Positions 25,812 through 35,333 are shown, numbered from the stretch's first letter. The stretch: 51,945 nt of DNA from Nannocystis exedens (GCA_945861885.1 CAMAVR010000020.1:1-51945); one strand, 5' to 3'. Numbers and translations are program-made. Notes: generated by a model from the letters alone, not told the origin.

Positions 25812-26783
25812 TCAGAATAGCCCGAAGGCGTTGACCGCGCCGCCGCCATTTGGGAGCGGCGTAAACCCGACGGTGAATGGCGGCTTCCACGGCGCTTCAG
25901 CGGAATCGTCATCGCCTGAATTCGCGCTCATGATCCCCGCGATGGCTAGCCCGGCGACTCCACCGACGGCGTTTGCTACCATCCCGTGTTTTGGATCACC
26001 CTTGCTGAACAAATAAAATAGATAGACAAATGAGCTAGCGACCGTGCCGATCCCGTAGCCGGCCCACATGTATTTTTGCACCTTCCATGACGGCGTGTAC
26101 ATCGATGAGACGATCCCCGTCGCCAGGAGGCCCACGTTCATCCCCAAAAGGCCGCCTAGACTGGCCCCATCGCGCCATTCTCGGCCACTCACCCCGGTGC
26201 CAAACAGAACGCCAGTGATCGCCCCCCAACCGGCTCCGCTGGCGATAAACGTCAGTGCGCGCGGGTCGGGACGAACCGCTTCACCGAAAAAATAGCCGCC
26301 TACGCCTCCGCCGGTCGCCAGAAGAAATGTCAGTGTGCCCTGCGTTTGCAAATCCCACTGCTTGTTCGACCCGTGCGTGTATTGCCACTGGGTGCCGCCA
26401 ATCGCGAGCCCCTCGAGCCCACCGATAAGCATCCCGGCCGCGATTGACGAGGGGACGCCGCGATGAAGTTCGGTCCCCTGATCGATAAAATAGACGGCCG
26501 TCGGCGCGGCGGCCGCGAACCCAAGCGGCGCGATAAACGCGAGACCCGGATCAGAAATACGGGCGAGCGAATCGACCCAAATGCCTGTTCCGAGGCCGTA
26601 TGCGGCGGCCGTGCCGTAAAGAAAGAGCATCTCGCCGTCGCCGCGCGATTGACTCGAATAAGCCCGCCTCGTCGATGCCACCGATGGCGGCGCGGCCTTC
26701 GCATCGCTGTCGGCAAACGCAATGTTCTGAACGCCCAAACTCGAGAGTGCGATTGCAACTCCGATAGACCATGCAGCTTTCAT
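25812..26783 (-). CDS. Glycine-rich membrane protein of unknown function
   Basis: 323 residues with a Sec-like signal (MKAAWSIGVAIALSSLG, cut near AFA), then about seven Gly/Ala-rich hydrophobic segments separated by short loops. An acidic loop (SANSGDDDSAE) lies near the C-terminus, and the last 15 residues are Gly/Asn-rich and end in Phe. The alternation of small residues and the terminal Phe would also fit an outer-membrane location. I do not recognise the family. It lies 15 nt upstream of the FHA regulator on the same strand and may share its transcript. Confidence 0.6.
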   Translation of the reverse strand: MKAAWSIGVAIALSSLGVQNIAFADSDAKAAPPSVASTRRAYSSQSRGDGEMLFLYGTAAAYGLGTGIWVDSLARISDPGLAFIAPLGFAAAAPTAVYFIDQGTELHRGVPSSIAAGMLIGGLEGLAIGGTQWQYTHGSNKQWDLQTQGTLTFLLATGGGVGGYFFGEAVRPDPRALTFIASGAGWGAITGVLFGTGVSGREWRDGASLGGLLGMNVGLLATGIVSSMYTPSWKVQKYMWAGYGIGTVASSFVYLFYLFSKGDPKHGMVANAVGGVAGLAIAGIMSANSGDDDSAEAPWKPPFTVGFTPLPNGGGAVNAFGLF

Positions 26784-26854
26784 GGGTTCTCTAGTAGAAC
26801 AATGGCGGCTGGACTGGAACCCCTTGGGCGGTGCTCGCTTCTTGCTCAGAAAGA

Positions 26855-26888
26855 CCGGGCACGTTTACGGGCACGGGCACGTTTACGG
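26855..26888 (-). repeat. 35-bp dispersed repeat, copy C
   Basis: 34 of 35 bases match copies A and D. It lies 24 nt past the stop of the leftward gpsA and about 70 bp before the next leftward gene, in the common orientation relative to gpsA. Confidence 0.9.
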
Positions 26889-26912
26889 CGCTGAGGTGAG
26901 CTGAGCTGATTG

Positions 26913-27995
26913 CTAGCGATAGGTTGGCTGCATTGTTCTTGCTATTGTTTCTGGGTCGAATTCGTAGCCTAGGTCGCGTGTCATTAGCGACGCTACGCTG
27001 TCGCGCGCGCTTTTTCCTTCGTAGAGGGTTGCATAGACTTCGCGCGTGATTGGCATTTCTACTCCCAATTTTACGCTTAGTTCGTAGGCGCTTTTTGTTG
27101 TTTTTACGCCTTCGGCTACGTGCCCTAGTGCGCCTAGCACGTCGGCTAGCGCGCGTCCTCTGCCCAGTTCGATGCCTACTGTTCGATTGCGCGACAGTTC
27201 GCCGGTGCATGTCAGCACGAGATCGCCCATCCCCGAGAGCCCCGCCAATGTTAGCGGCGAGCCTCCTCGCCTCACCGCGAGGCGCGCGATTTCGGCTAGG
27301 CCTCGCGTGATTAGCGCGGCTCGCGTGTTGTGCCCGAAACCGAGCCCATCGGCCGCGCCGGCAGCAATCGCAATCACATTTTTGAGCGCGCCGCCGCACT
27401 CGACACCGACAACGTCGTCGCTCGAATAAACGCGCAAATAGCGGCAAATAAAGCGCGATTGCGCATTGGCTACGACATCGACCGAGTGGCCTGCGATGAC
27501 GACCACCGTCGGCATCTCGCGCGCAAGCTCCGACGCGAAACTAGGCCCGCTCAAAAACGTGAGCCAGCGATGTGCGCTCTCGGGAAGCTCGTCGCGCAGC
27601 ACTTCGTCCATAAACATCAGCGACCCATTTTCGATCCCCTTCGTCGCGCTGACGATCGGCACGTCGCGAGGAATCAGCGTAGCCGCCGCGCGCGCCACTT
27701 CGCGCGTGGCATCGCTAGGCACCACAAACACGACCATCGATGCGCCACGAAGCGCCTCGCCCAAGTCGGTCGTAGCACGCACATTTTCGGGCAGACGAAT
27801 CGACGGCAAGTAGCGCGTATTCTCGTGCTGCTCATTGATCGCCTTGACGACATCAGGCTCGGAAGCGCGCCCCCACATCACAACCCGGCCGCGCTCTGCC
27901 AGCATCTTAGCCAGCGCCGTCCCCCACGCGCCCGTACCGAGCACGGCGACGTGCTCCTGCGCAATTTCCTTTGGACCCGATTTATTCAAGCTCAT
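26913..27995 (-). CDS. gpsA: Glycerol-3-phosphate dehydrogenase [NAD(P)+]
   Basis: Reduces dihydroxyacetone phosphate to sn-glycerol-3-phosphate for phospholipid synthesis. 360 residues, slightly longer than usual because of about 15 extra N-terminal residues. The Rossmann motif VLGTGAWGTALA (18-29) is followed by VFVVPSDATR, the family box SATKGIE, FLSGPSFASE, and the active-site ECGGALKNVIAIAAG with NTRAALITRGLAE. GMGDLVLTCTG closes the substrate domain. The 3' part (about 26913-27350) uses many A-ending codons (CTA, ACA, ATA, GTA, AGA) unlike the 5' half. Confidence 0.96.
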   Translation of the reverse strand: MSLNKSGPKEIAQEHVAVLGTGAWGTALAKMLAERGRVVMWGRASEPDVVKAINEQHENTRYLPSIRLPENVRATTDLGEALRGASMVVFVVPSDATREVARAAATLIPRDVPIVSATKGIENGSLMFMDEVLRDELPESAHRWLTFLSGPSFASELAREMPTVVVIAGHSVDVVANAQSRFICRYLRVYSSDDVVGVECGGALKNVIAIAAGAADGLGFGHNTRAALITRGLAEIARLAVRRGGSPLTLAGLSGMGDLVLTCTGELSRNRTVGIELGRGRALADVLGALGHVAEGVKTTKSAYELSVKLGVEMPITREVYATLYEGKSARDSVASLMTRDLGYEFDPETIARTMQPTYR

Positions 27996-28045
27996 ACCGC
28001 TCCAGTCTGCCGGACGTCACGCCAATTGGCCACCCATTCGGCTGC

Positions 28046-29023
28046 TCACGCAATCGACAGAACGACTTTTCCGAAACCGGCGTTGCTTGCTACGTAAGTG
28101 TGCGCTTCGCCTGCTTTTTCTAGCGGCAACACGCGATCGATGACCGGCTTTAGCACGCCATTTCGTAGCAGTGGGACGATGTGCCGCTCGAACAGCTGCG
28201 CGGCTTCGATTTTTTCTTCGAGGGGGCGCGACCTGAGCACTGTCGCTTTCAACGTGACTCGCTTTTGCAGCATCATTCTGAAATCGATGTCGCCGCGCGC
28301 GCCGCCGACAAGGCCTACGAGCACAATGCGCCCGCGTGACGCGACGCACGCGATGTTTTCTTGCACGTACGAGCCGCCGACAAGGTCGAGCACCACATCG
28401 ATGGACGCGCCGATCGCCGCTATTTTTTCGGCAAATCGCGCATCGGCGACGACAATCCCGTCGCTCATCCCATACTGGCGCGCTTGCGCCAATTTTGACT
28501 CTGTCCGCGCGGTGCCGATCGCGCGTGCACCGATCGCTTTTGCAATCTGCACCGCGGCCGTTCCGACGCCGCTCCCCACGGCGTGCACAAGCGCAGTTTC
28601 ACCGGCCGAGAGCCGCCCCTGCACAACCATCGCGTCGTACGCCGTCACGAACGCTTCGGGGACCGCCGCGGCATCGATGAACGACATCGAATCCGGAATC
28701 CGCGACACAGTTCGCGCATGCACGACGACGCGTTCGGCGTATGCGCCGCCACCGACGAGACCAAACACGCGATCGCCACTCTTCCACTCGGCGACCCCAT
28801 CACCGACCGCATCGATTTCACCGGCAAATTCGAGCCCTGGGATATCGGCTGGAACGTCGCGCGGAGCTGGATAGCCGCCGAGGCGCTGAAGGATATCGGC
28901 GCGATTCACCGCGGTTGCGCGCACACGCACGCGAACCTCTCCGCGCGATGGATCCGGATCGGGGCGCTCAACGAGTTCAAGAACTTCAGGACCGCCTGGT
29001 GCTCGAATTACAATGGCTTTCAT
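28046..29023 (-). CDS. NAD(P)H:quinone oxidoreductase, zinc-independent MDR family
   Basis: 325 residues, cytoplasmic. A medium-chain reductase of the quinone oxidoreductase group (QOR/PIG3-like): GEVRVRVRATAVNRADILQRLGGYP, PGLEFAGEIDAVG, the nucleotide-binding HAVGSGVGTAAVQIAKAIGA, and DVVLDLVGG. The zinc ligands of alcohol dehydrogenases are absent. The frame extends upstream to 29182, but the family starts at MKAIVIRAPGGPE (29023). xseB ends 49 nt upstream on the same strand. The natural substrate is unknown. Confidence 0.9.
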   Translation of the reverse strand: MKAIVIRAPGGPEVLELVERPDPDPSRGEVRVRVRATAVNRADILQRLGGYPAPRDVPADIPGLEFAGEIDAVGDGVAEWKSGDRVFGLVGGGAYAERVVVHARTVSRIPDSMSFIDAAAVPEAFVTAYDAMVVQGRLSAGETALVHAVGSGVGTAAVQIAKAIGARAIGTARTESKLAQARQYGMSDGIVVADARFAEKIAAIGASIDVVLDLVGGSYVQENIACVASRGRIVLVGLVGGARGDIDFRMMLQKRVTLKATVLRSRPLEEKIEAAQLFERHIVPLLRNGVLKPVIDRVLPLEKAGEAHTYVASNAGFGKVVLSIA

Positions 29024-29072
29024 CGCGTTCCGATCGCTGCGCTCGTACTCTGGGCGACGAAAGAGCGCATGA

Positions 29073-29330
29073 TCAATCGCCCGTGCGGTCGAATGGCGCT
29101 GTCTGCGGGGCACCGTTTGCATCAAACCCGAGCAGCTGATCGACCCGCTTTTGCGCGCCGTCGAGCCGCTCTTGGGCAGCACGCGACAACTTCACCCCTT
29201 CTTCGAACAGACGTAGCGACTCTTCGAGCGGTAAATCGCCCTTTTCGAGCGCCTGAACAATCTCTGTCAGACGCTTCACCGAATCTTCGAAATTCGGAAC
29301 GCTCAACTCCGCCGCCGCTGCGCTCTTCAT
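29073..29330 (-). CDS. xseB: Exodeoxyribonuclease VII small subunit
   Basis: About 85 residues. The small subunit binds XseA in a complex that degrades single-stranded DNA. The whole family core is present: NFEDSVKRLTEIVQALE, GDLPLEESLRLFEEGVKLSR and AQKRVDQLLGF. The longest frame starts at TTG 29348; ATG 29330 fits the usual length better, although neither has a strong ribosome site. xseA is not adjacent. Confidence 0.9.
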   Translation of the reverse strand: MKSAAAAELSVPNFEDSVKRLTEIVQALEKGDLPLEESLRLFEEGVKLSRAAQERLDGAQKRVDQLLGFDANGAPQTAPFDRTGD

Positions 29331-29403
29331 CGCTTGAAATTGCGCCAAATCGCTCGACTTTTCAACCTCGAAATGCGAGCTCGCACTTTAGGATAGGCGA
29401 CGT

Positions 29404-30435
29404 TCAACCCGGGTCTTCAATTTTTGGAATCGACTTTAAATCGGGGGGGACATCTTTTTCGGGGGCGCGCCTCTGCGCCCCCCAGCGAAGGCCTAGAAAC
29501 GCCGAGAACGCCGGAAGTTGTGCCGTTGGAACGGCGATCAGCGAAAAATCGACCCCGACCGATAGAACGAGCCCATGCCCGAGCACGATGTGATCGGCCG
29601 TAAGAACCGACGCTGCCGAAAGCGGCAGTGACCCTCGCGAAAACGGCGCTGCGGGATAAGCCGGCACCGAGCCACGCAACGCCACTTCAATCGTGTGGCG
29701 ATTCGCTTTGTCGACATGGCGACTCACAATCGACGGATGCACTAAAACGCCAAGCGACCACGGGATCTCCGAGCCGTAACGAAGGCTGCCGAGCTTCTGC
29801 GGGTTTGGCCAGGTCCGCGGATTTGGCCGCCCCATGAACCCGACGCTCGCCTGAATCGACGCGACGATAAATGACACGTCGCCAATCACGCGCGCGCCGG
29901 CCGTCATCGCCCCTTCGCCGACAAAACTGGCGCGATCGCCGGTTGGTAGTGTCGCTATGCCGAGCAGCGCGAGCCCATAACCACCGTTTTCGTTTGAAAA
30001 CGGCGTGTATTTCATATGCACGCCGATGTCGCCCAAGGCGCTTGTCGGCACCTGGCCACCGGCCACCACGCCGGAGCCGAGCCCATAATTGCCACTTTGC
30101 GCGAGCACCAACGGAACACTCACGCCAACGCCAAGCCACCGCGCTAGCCCTAAATTGGCCGTCGCCACCGACGCGAGACGAGCGTTGATAACCGGAACGA
30201 CCGGGGTCACTTTCGGCAATGTTACGACGTTCCAGCCGTACATGGCCCATAACCCTGCGTCGAATGCCCACCGCTCATTGGGCACGAGGCGCTCGAGGAC
30301 GATGCCGCCGTTTGCTTCAAGCGAGGGGCGCGGCCCAAACGTGCTTAACGATGGATACGTCTCCGCTCGTGCAGAGGAAGAGAACCCGGCGACTCCAACC
30401 GCCACGCAAATCGCGCGCAAAAACGCTTGACGCAT
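29404..30435 (-). CDS. Outer-membrane beta-barrel protein
   Basis: 343 residues with a clean Sec signal (MRQAFLRAICVAVGVAG, cut after SARA at 24). The body is a run of alternating hydrophobic strands of about 10 residues ending in aromatic or Gly residues, such as GLARWLGVGVSVPLVLA, YGLALLGIATLPTGDRASF and VGFMGRPN. This resembles the barrel part of OmpA-like proteins or the conserved transporter-type barrels of myxobacteria, without an OmpA peptidoglycan-binding domain. The C-terminus is a short Pro/Lys-rich tail. The frame is open to 30681, but the extra 82 residues overlap ribA and look non-coding, so I start at 30435, 62 nt after ribA. Confidence 0.7.
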   Translation of the reverse strand: MRQAFLRAICVAVGVAGFSSSARAETYPSLSTFGPRPSLEANGGIVLERLVPNERWAFDAGLWAMYGWNVVTLPKVTPVVPVINARLASVATANLGLARWLGVGVSVPLVLAQSGNYGLGSGVVAGGQVPTSALGDIGVHMKYTPFSNENGGYGLALLGIATLPTGDRASFVGEGAMTAGARVIGDVSFIVASIQASVGFMGRPNPRTWPNPQKLGSLRYGSEIPWSLGVLVHPSIVSRHVDKANRHTIEVALRGSVPAYPAAPFSRGSLPLSAASVLTADHIVLGHGLVLSVGVDFSLIAVPTAQLPAFSAFLGLRWGAQRRAPEKDVPPDLKSIPKIEDPG

Positions 30436-30497
30436 GCTCGGAACATTAGAACAACCGGCGCTCAACCGAAACCCCCGAAGCCCTATCTTGCGATGCG

Positions 30498-31172
30498 CTA
30501 TTTCGACCCACTTGGATGCTTCACGGCTGTCGGAAGCTCGTGAGCCATCCGGCTCCGCTTTGTCTCTAAGTAGCCCGCTGAGTGTGGATTTGAGGCGACT
30601 ACAATCGGAACACGCCCATCGACGTGAACGCCAAGCGCGCGGAGCGCTTTGATTTTTGCCGGATTGTTCGTCATCAAACAAATGCTTTTCACTTTCAAAT
30701 GCCGAAGCATATCGGCTGCAACTTCGTAGCGTCGCGCGTCGTCTGGTAGGCCGAGCATTCTGTTGGCATCGACCGTATCGTAGCCGCGCGCCTGGAGTTC
30801 ATACGCGCGAATCTTATTGGTGAGGCCGATCCCCCGCCCCTCTTGGCGCAGATATAAAACGACGCCTCGCCCCGCCTTTACTATCTCGGCGAATGCCGTA
30901 TCGAGCTGCTCTTTGCAATCGCATTTCAGCGAACCGAAAACTTCACTCGTGATGCACTCTGAGTGCACTCGCGCGAGCACGCCGGAGGTATCGGCGATCT
31001 CGCCGTAGACCAAAGCGACATGCTCTTGCGCGTCATCGAGGCCGTGAACGCCAGGCGACCGAAAGACGTGGGCCGTCATATCACCATGGCATGTTGGAAG
31101 AGGTGCCGATGCAACCCACTGTGTGTGAGGCCGGATCACCCGATTGGGGACGTGCTTCTCATTCGATCTCAT
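30498..31172 (-). CDS. ribA: GTP cyclohydrolase II
   Basis: 224 residues. It opens GTP to 2,5-diamino-6-ribosylamino-pyrimidinone phosphate, the first step of riboflavin synthesis. The zinc site is visible as RVHSECITSEVFGSLKCDC (Cys73, Cys84, Cys86), followed by LYLRQEGRGIGL (108-117), the GTP-binding and catalytic loop. ATG start preceded by AGAGGGC. This is a stand-alone RibA; the DHBP synthase (RibB) half of the fused RibBA is not here. I see no FMN riboswitch upstream. Confidence 0.95.
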   Translation of the reverse strand: MRSNEKHVPNRVIRPHTQWVASAPLPTCHGDMTAHVFRSPGVHGLDDAQEHVALVYGEIADTSGVLARVHSECITSEVFGSLKCDCKEQLDTAFAEIVKAGRGVVLYLRQEGRGIGLTNKIRAYELQARGYDTVDANRMLGLPDDARRYEVAADMLRHLKVKSICLMTNNPAKIKALRALGVHVDGRVPIVVASNPHSAGYLETKRSRMAHELPTAVKHPSGSK

Positions 31173-31311
31173 AAAAGCCCTCTAAACCCGTGTCGACGCC
31201 CCGGCTGCGGCTCAAACGGCGACATCCAATCGCATTATGGTGCTTCAAATTCAACAATAACGCAAACATCCCGTTTTGAGCCGGGCAGCCAAAAAAAGAG
31301 CCGGCGTCTGC

Positions 31312-32751
31312 CTACGCTTCGTCGATTTCCTTCACCACTCGATTGGCCGATTCGAGAGCGCCTTGCATCCAACCCGACCAGACCGACGTGTGTTCACCGC
31401 AAAAATAGACGCGCCCCTGGCTCTTTTTCGATGCCGGAAACATCGTCGCCATTTCGCCAGCTTTGTAGTAGCCCCACGCGCCCCCGGCCCACGGATCGTC
31501 TTGCCAAATTTTGTACGCCGACGCTTCGAGTTCGGATGATATTTGCGGGAAATACTCCCCGACGATATCGAGAACATACTTCAACCGATTCGCCGCCGGC
31601 TGTTGGGCAAACGCGACGCCGTGCTCGCCTTGCATGTAACCGAGGAGCATCCCGCTGTCGCCCGGCTGGATTTGACTCAGATCCCACAGGCGTTCGACTT
31701 CGGTGTCGGTCCTCGCGATTTTTAGGCCGCCTATCCCCTCCTGTTTCCAAAAGCGGCTCTTTGTCTGCAAATACGCTCGCGAGACCGGCATCATCGACAA
31801 GTTGTTGATGACCTGCATCTTTTCGGCCGAAAAGCCTGCGCGCTCGAGCGATACTTTTCGCAATACCGAAAAGGGAATTGAACAGACGCACAAATCGGCC
31901 GTTATTGTTTTTGAAACGCCGTTTTCGACGAAGGTCACCGTAACCCCGGCATCGTCTTGGGCGATGGCACTCACCGGCGCGTTGTATCGAACGAGCCACG
32001 ACAGCTCATCGGTGAACGCTTTCGGCAGCCGGTCGTTCCCGCCTTCGATTGCGAACGTTTTATCCCACTTGGAGTCGACGATGTCGGCTGCCAACCAGTA
32101 GAGCGCGCCGTCCATCGGCAGTTCCCAACCGTTGTTCGCGCGATCGATCGTTATCACGTCGTCAGATGCGCCGTTGAGCCGCAAATACTGCTCGATCCCC
32201 ATGTTGTTGTAATCGAGAGCTTTGCCGGTTGGCCAATCGGCGGCTAGTGGGTCGCCGAGCTCATCGAGCTTTTTGAAGCTGAGCGCTAGCGCATCGGCGC
32301 CGAGCTTTCGCTGTTCGGGCGTCAGCAAAGGGAGCGCATTGGGCAGCCATTCGTCGCCATCTTTTCGCACAAATCGCTGGCCATTTAAATAATAGAGTGC
32401 CGGCTCACTTGAGCTGAATTCGACCAGCGGCAGATTGAACTCTTTCGCGTAGCCGAGCGTGAAATTGTGCGTATCGGCGATGCGCGTCGCACCTGCTTCG
32501 GCGTACTGGTTATTTTTAAACCCTTCGCGCAACGTGAGAACGCGGCCGCCGGTGCGCGCCTGCGCTTCAAGAATCGCCACGACATTGTAGCCGCGCTTTC
32601 GGAGCTCATGCGCACTGCAGAGGCCGCCGAGGCCGCCGCCGATCACAACCACATCTTTGCGCCCACTGCTCGGACCGCAACCGGTCACCATCGCGGTCGA
32701 GGCAAGAGCTATAGCTTTAAGAAATTCTCGTCGTCTAAGTTCGATAACCAT
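31312..32751 (-). CDS. Exported flavin amine oxidase family protein
   Basis: 479 residues. The N-terminus combines RRREFLKA (twin-arginine-like) with a hydrophobic stretch and lipobox MVTGC (Cys25), so it is probably Tat-exported, folded and lipid-anchored. The FAD-binding motif is VVVIGGGLGGLCSAHEL (34-50) followed by EAQARTGGRV, and the closing FAD box is RVYFCGEHTSVWSGWMQGALESA. These are the hallmarks of flavin monoamine oxidases and L-amino-acid oxidases. The substrate is unknown. It is divergent from purF with about 245 bp between starts. Confidence 0.88.
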   Translation of the reverse strand: MVIELRRREFLKAIALASTAMVTGCGPSSGRKDVVVIGGGLGGLCSAHELRKRGYNVVAILEAQARTGGRVLTLREGFKNNQYAEAGATRIADTHNFTLGYAKEFNLPLVEFSSSEPALYYLNGQRFVRKDGDEWLPNALPLLTPEQRKLGADALALSFKKLDELGDPLAADWPTGKALDYNNMGIEQYLRLNGASDDVITIDRANNGWELPMDGALYWLAADIVDSKWDKTFAIEGGNDRLPKAFTDELSWLVRYNAPVSAIAQDDAGVTVTFVENGVSKTITADLCVCSIPFSVLRKVSLERAGFSAEKMQVINNLSMMPVSRAYLQTKSRFWKQEGIGGLKIARTDTEVERLWDLSQIQPGDSGMLLGYMQGEHGVAFAQQPAANRLKYVLDIVGEYFPQISSELEASAYKIWQDDPWAGGAWGYYKAGEMATMFPASKKSQGRVYFCGEHTSVWSGWMQGALESANRVVKEIDEA

Positions 32752-32995
32752 ATCGTCGCGCTTAATCGATCTCTCGAATTTCGCAACGAGTTCCGTCAGG
32801 CTATCGACGCATACCGCACATTGACATCGCCGAAAAACAGGCCACGTAGGCGCAACCGCGTCCCAATTCCAGGGACAAAGTCGAGCTCCGACGCAGTTTT
32901 CGGCGGGAAAGCCCCCTCCCGCTGAAAGGCGCCATTACCACCTCATTCACGTGACTGCCGCTAGCGGGCAGAATATAGCTAATCCTGCCTCGCCC
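32752..32995. promoter_or_regulatory. Divergent intergenic region between the amine oxidase and purF
   Basis: 244 bp between two divergent starts, so promoters for both are expected here. An imperfect palindrome CTGCCGCTAGCGGGCAG lies at about 32955-32971, next to an AT-rich GAATATAGCTAAT. I see no conserved purine riboswitch or clear -35/-10 pair. Confidence 0.4.
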
Positions 32996-34492
32996 ATGAC
33001 CACTCATCACCAATTGCCTATTTACCTTTCCGACAGCACCGGCGCCGCATGGCGCGATGCGCTCGCTAGCGACGATGACGACGATCACTTTCACGATCAG
33101 TGCGGCGTCTTTGGAATTTTTGGGCACGGTGAAGCGGCGAATATCGCCTATCTGGGGCTTCACGCGCTCCAGCACCGCGGGCAAGAGTCGGCGGGAATCG
33201 TAACGAGCGACGGCGAGCAGCTTTTCGCCCATCGTGCGATGGGGCTCGTTCATAATGTATTTCATGAGAAGCAGCTGGCCAAATTGCCGGGGCAGCTCGC
33301 AATCGGTCACGTTCGTTATTCAACCGCGGGTGAGTCGCATCTAAAAAACGCGCAGCCGCTCGCGGTCGATACGGCGCGCGGGTCGCTCGCCGTGTGCCAC
33401 AACGGCAACCTCACGAACGCCGGCGAATTACGTGCGGAGCTCGAAGCGCGCGGGTCGATTTTTCAGTCGACGAGCGACACCGAAGTGATCGTTCACTTTG
33501 CTGTTTTGAGCCAATTACCAACGCTCGAAGAGCGAATTGTTGATGCGCTTAAGCGGGTCGAAGGGGCCTATTCGCTCCTTTTTATGACGGAGCGAACACT
33601 CGTCGCCGTGCGCGACCCGCTGGGGATTCGCCCGCTCTGCCTCGGCGTTCTTCGCGGCGCGCCCGATGCGCATGTCGTCGCGAGCGAGCCATCGGCATTC
33701 GATCTGATCGGCGCAGAATATGTGCGCGATGTGGCGGCGGGGGAGATGATTGTGATCGACCGCGAAGGGGTTCGATCGCTCCATCCGTTCGCGCCGGCCG
33801 AGCCAAAAGCGTGCGTGTTCGAGTATGTCTATTTTGCGCGCCCCGATTCGCATCTTGCGGGGCGCAGTGTTTATGAAGTGCGAAAAGCGCTCGGGCGTGC
33901 ACTCGCGCAAGAGCACCCAGCAGATGTCGATGTCGTCGTCCCTGTCCCCGATTCAGGGGTTCCCGCGGCGATCGGCTATGCCGCGGCCATAGGCGTTCCG
34001 TTTGAGATGGGGCTGATTCGGTCGCACTATGTTGGGCGAACATTTATCGAGCCGCAGCAGTCAATTCGGCACTTTGGCGTTCGGCTAAAGCTCAATCCGG
34101 TGCGCGCGCTTCTTGACGGCAAGCGGGTCGTCGTTGTCGACGATTCAATCGTGCGCGGGACGACGTCGCGAAAGATTGTGAAAATGCTACGCGACGCCGG
34201 CGCCCGCGAAGTGCACCTGCGCGTCTCAAGCCCACCAACGAAGTGGCCTTGCTATTATGGGATCGACACGCCAACGCGCGGCGAGCTCATCGCATCGAGC
34301 CACACGGTCGATGAAATCGCGCGGTACGTAACGGCCGATTCGCTGGGGTATTTGTCTCTGAAAGGAATGCTCAACGCGATCGGCGGCGGAGTCGAAGTGC
34401 CGGGCCATCACTGCCACGCGTGTTTTTCAGGGCAATACGCAATTCCATTCGCGCCACCAGGGAAGCGGCCACTCCGTCTGGTCGGAGTATAA
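32996..34492 (+). CDS. purF: Amidophosphoribosyltransferase
   Basis: The first step of de novo purine synthesis: PRPP plus glutamine to phosphoribosylamine. About 498 residues from ATG 32996. A GTG at 32951 would add 15 residues. The N-terminal nucleophile is Cys36 ([10 protein letters not shown]), exposed after removal of a propeptide that contains an unusual run of five Asp. The glutaminase region has HRGQESAGI and CHNGNLTN; the PRPP site is [13 protein letters not shown]. Cysteines in [24 protein letters not shown] and HHCHACF match the 4Fe-4S ligands of the Bacillus-type enzyme, so it is probably oxygen-sensitive. No other pur gene is adjacent. Confidence 0.96.
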   Translation: MTTHHQLPIYLSDSTGAAWRDALASDDDDDHFHDQCGVFGIFGHGEAANIAYLGLHALQHRGQESAGIVTSDGEQLFAHRAMGLVHNVFHEKQLAKLPGQLAIGHVRYSTAGESHLKNAQPLAVDTARGSLAVCHNGNLTNAGELRAELEARGSIFQSTSDTEVIVHFAVLSQLPTLEERIVDALKRVEGAYSLLFMTERTLVAVRDPLGIRPLCLGVLRGAPDAHVVASEPSAFDLIGAEYVRDVAAGEMIVIDREGVRSLHPFAPAEPKACVFEYVYFARPDSHLAGRSVYEVRKALGRALAQEHPADVDVVVPVPDSGVPAAIGYAAAIGVPFEMGLIRSHYVGRTFIEPQQSIRHFGVRLKLNPVRALLDGKRVVVVDDSIVRGTTSRKIVKMLRDAGAREVHLRVSSPPTKWPCYYGIDTPTRGELIASSHTVDEIARYVTADSLGYLSLKGMLNAIGGGVEVPGHHCHACFSGQYAIPFAPPGKRPLRLVGV

Positions 34493-34501
34493 CTCACCGA
34501 A

Positions 34502-35317
34502 TCAAGGCGCTACGGCACTAGGGAGCAAGAAGGTAAACGCTACGCGGACGCCCCATGTTGCTTCGACCGGCAAATTCGGCATCGAGCCAAATCCGCCATA
34601 AATCGAGAGCGCCGGCTGAAGAAACGGTGTCATTAGCCGGACCATCGGCGAAACGAAAACTCTCGCTCGTTTGGAATCGAGCATTGGCGCATCGATGAAG
34701 TAATGCTCGATTACTTCGAGGCCGACGCCGAGCTTCTCGCTCACGCGATAGCCGGCATAAATCGACGTGTTCCCTTCAAGGCTATTCGTCCCCATGTGCT
34801 TGACACGAAACCCCCAGTTGATCCCTTGTCGAAACTGCACGACCAGGTCGCCCGCTAGCCACCGGACATCGATGAACGGGCGAAGCGCTACGTATCCCGG
34901 CTGAAAAAAAGCGTAGTCCCACCCGCGAAGCGCGGTGGCGACTGCAGCCGCCTGCGCCGTCGGCCCGTTTTGCTCAAACGCGGCAGTTGGGAGCATGACA
35001 CCCATTCCGCCGCCAAACGCCAAGCCGCTCGTCTCGGCCCAGAGGCCGCGCCCCTGAAGCTCAAAATTCCCTGGAATCACGCGAAGATGGCCATACGACG
35101 GCGCCTGGCCCACCGCCATCAAGTAGGTCCCCCCCACGTACCACCGCCGCCCTTCGATTGGCACTTCAACCGAAAGGCGTTCGATAACGCTTCCGATGCG
35201 CGCTTGATGGTGCTCCGGCCCAAGCCACGCCGCCCCGACCGTCGACTCCGACGTCAACTCAGGTTCGACATGGGTAATCTCGGGGAGCGCCAGAGAGCGC
35301 GGGGGGTCTGGATGCAC
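34502..35317 (-). CDS. Barrel-like protein directly after rho, no signal peptide
   Basis: 271 residues starting at GTG, 17 nt after the rho stop. The sequence alternates Gly/aromatic-rich strands with turns (WYVGGTYLMAVGQAPSYGH, GLAFGGGMGVMLPT, SIYAGYRVSEKLGVGLEVIEHYF) and ends in VRVAFTFLLPS, as in outer-membrane barrels. However, the N-terminus (HPDPPRSLALPEITHVEPEL) has no signal peptide, and an in-frame TGA just upstream blocks extension. Either the signal was lost or the gene is truncated. Confidence 0.6.
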   Translation of the reverse strand: MHPDPPRSLALPEITHVEPELTSESTVGAAWLGPEHHQARIGSVIERLSVEVPIEGRRWYVGGTYLMAVGQAPSYGHLRVIPGNFELQGRGLWAETSGLAFGGGMGVMLPTAAFEQNGPTAQAAAVATALRGWDYAFFQPGYVALRPFIDVRWLAGDLVVQFRQGINWGFRVKHMGTNSLEGNTSIYAGYRVSEKLGVGLEVIEHYFIDAPMLDSKRARVFVSPMVRLMTPFLQPALSIYGGFGSMPNLPVEATWGVRVAFTFLLPSAVAP

Positions 35318-35333
35318 GTTGCGAGCGGAGACT

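Noticed and set aside
27330..28097. 255-codon rightward frame
   Set aside because: Antisense to gpsA, with Arg/His/Ala-rich composition expected from the complementary strand.
28583..29593. 336-codon rightward frame
   Set aside because: Antisense to the quinone oxidoreductase, xseB and the barrel gene, all of which have clear family motifs.
30436..30681. 82-residue upstream extension of the beta-barrel protein
   Set aside because: Overlaps ribA and would bury the clear signal peptide that begins at 30435.
31173..31311. FMN riboswitch upstream of ribA
   Set aside because: The gap is only 139 bp and I could not find the conserved RFN segments.
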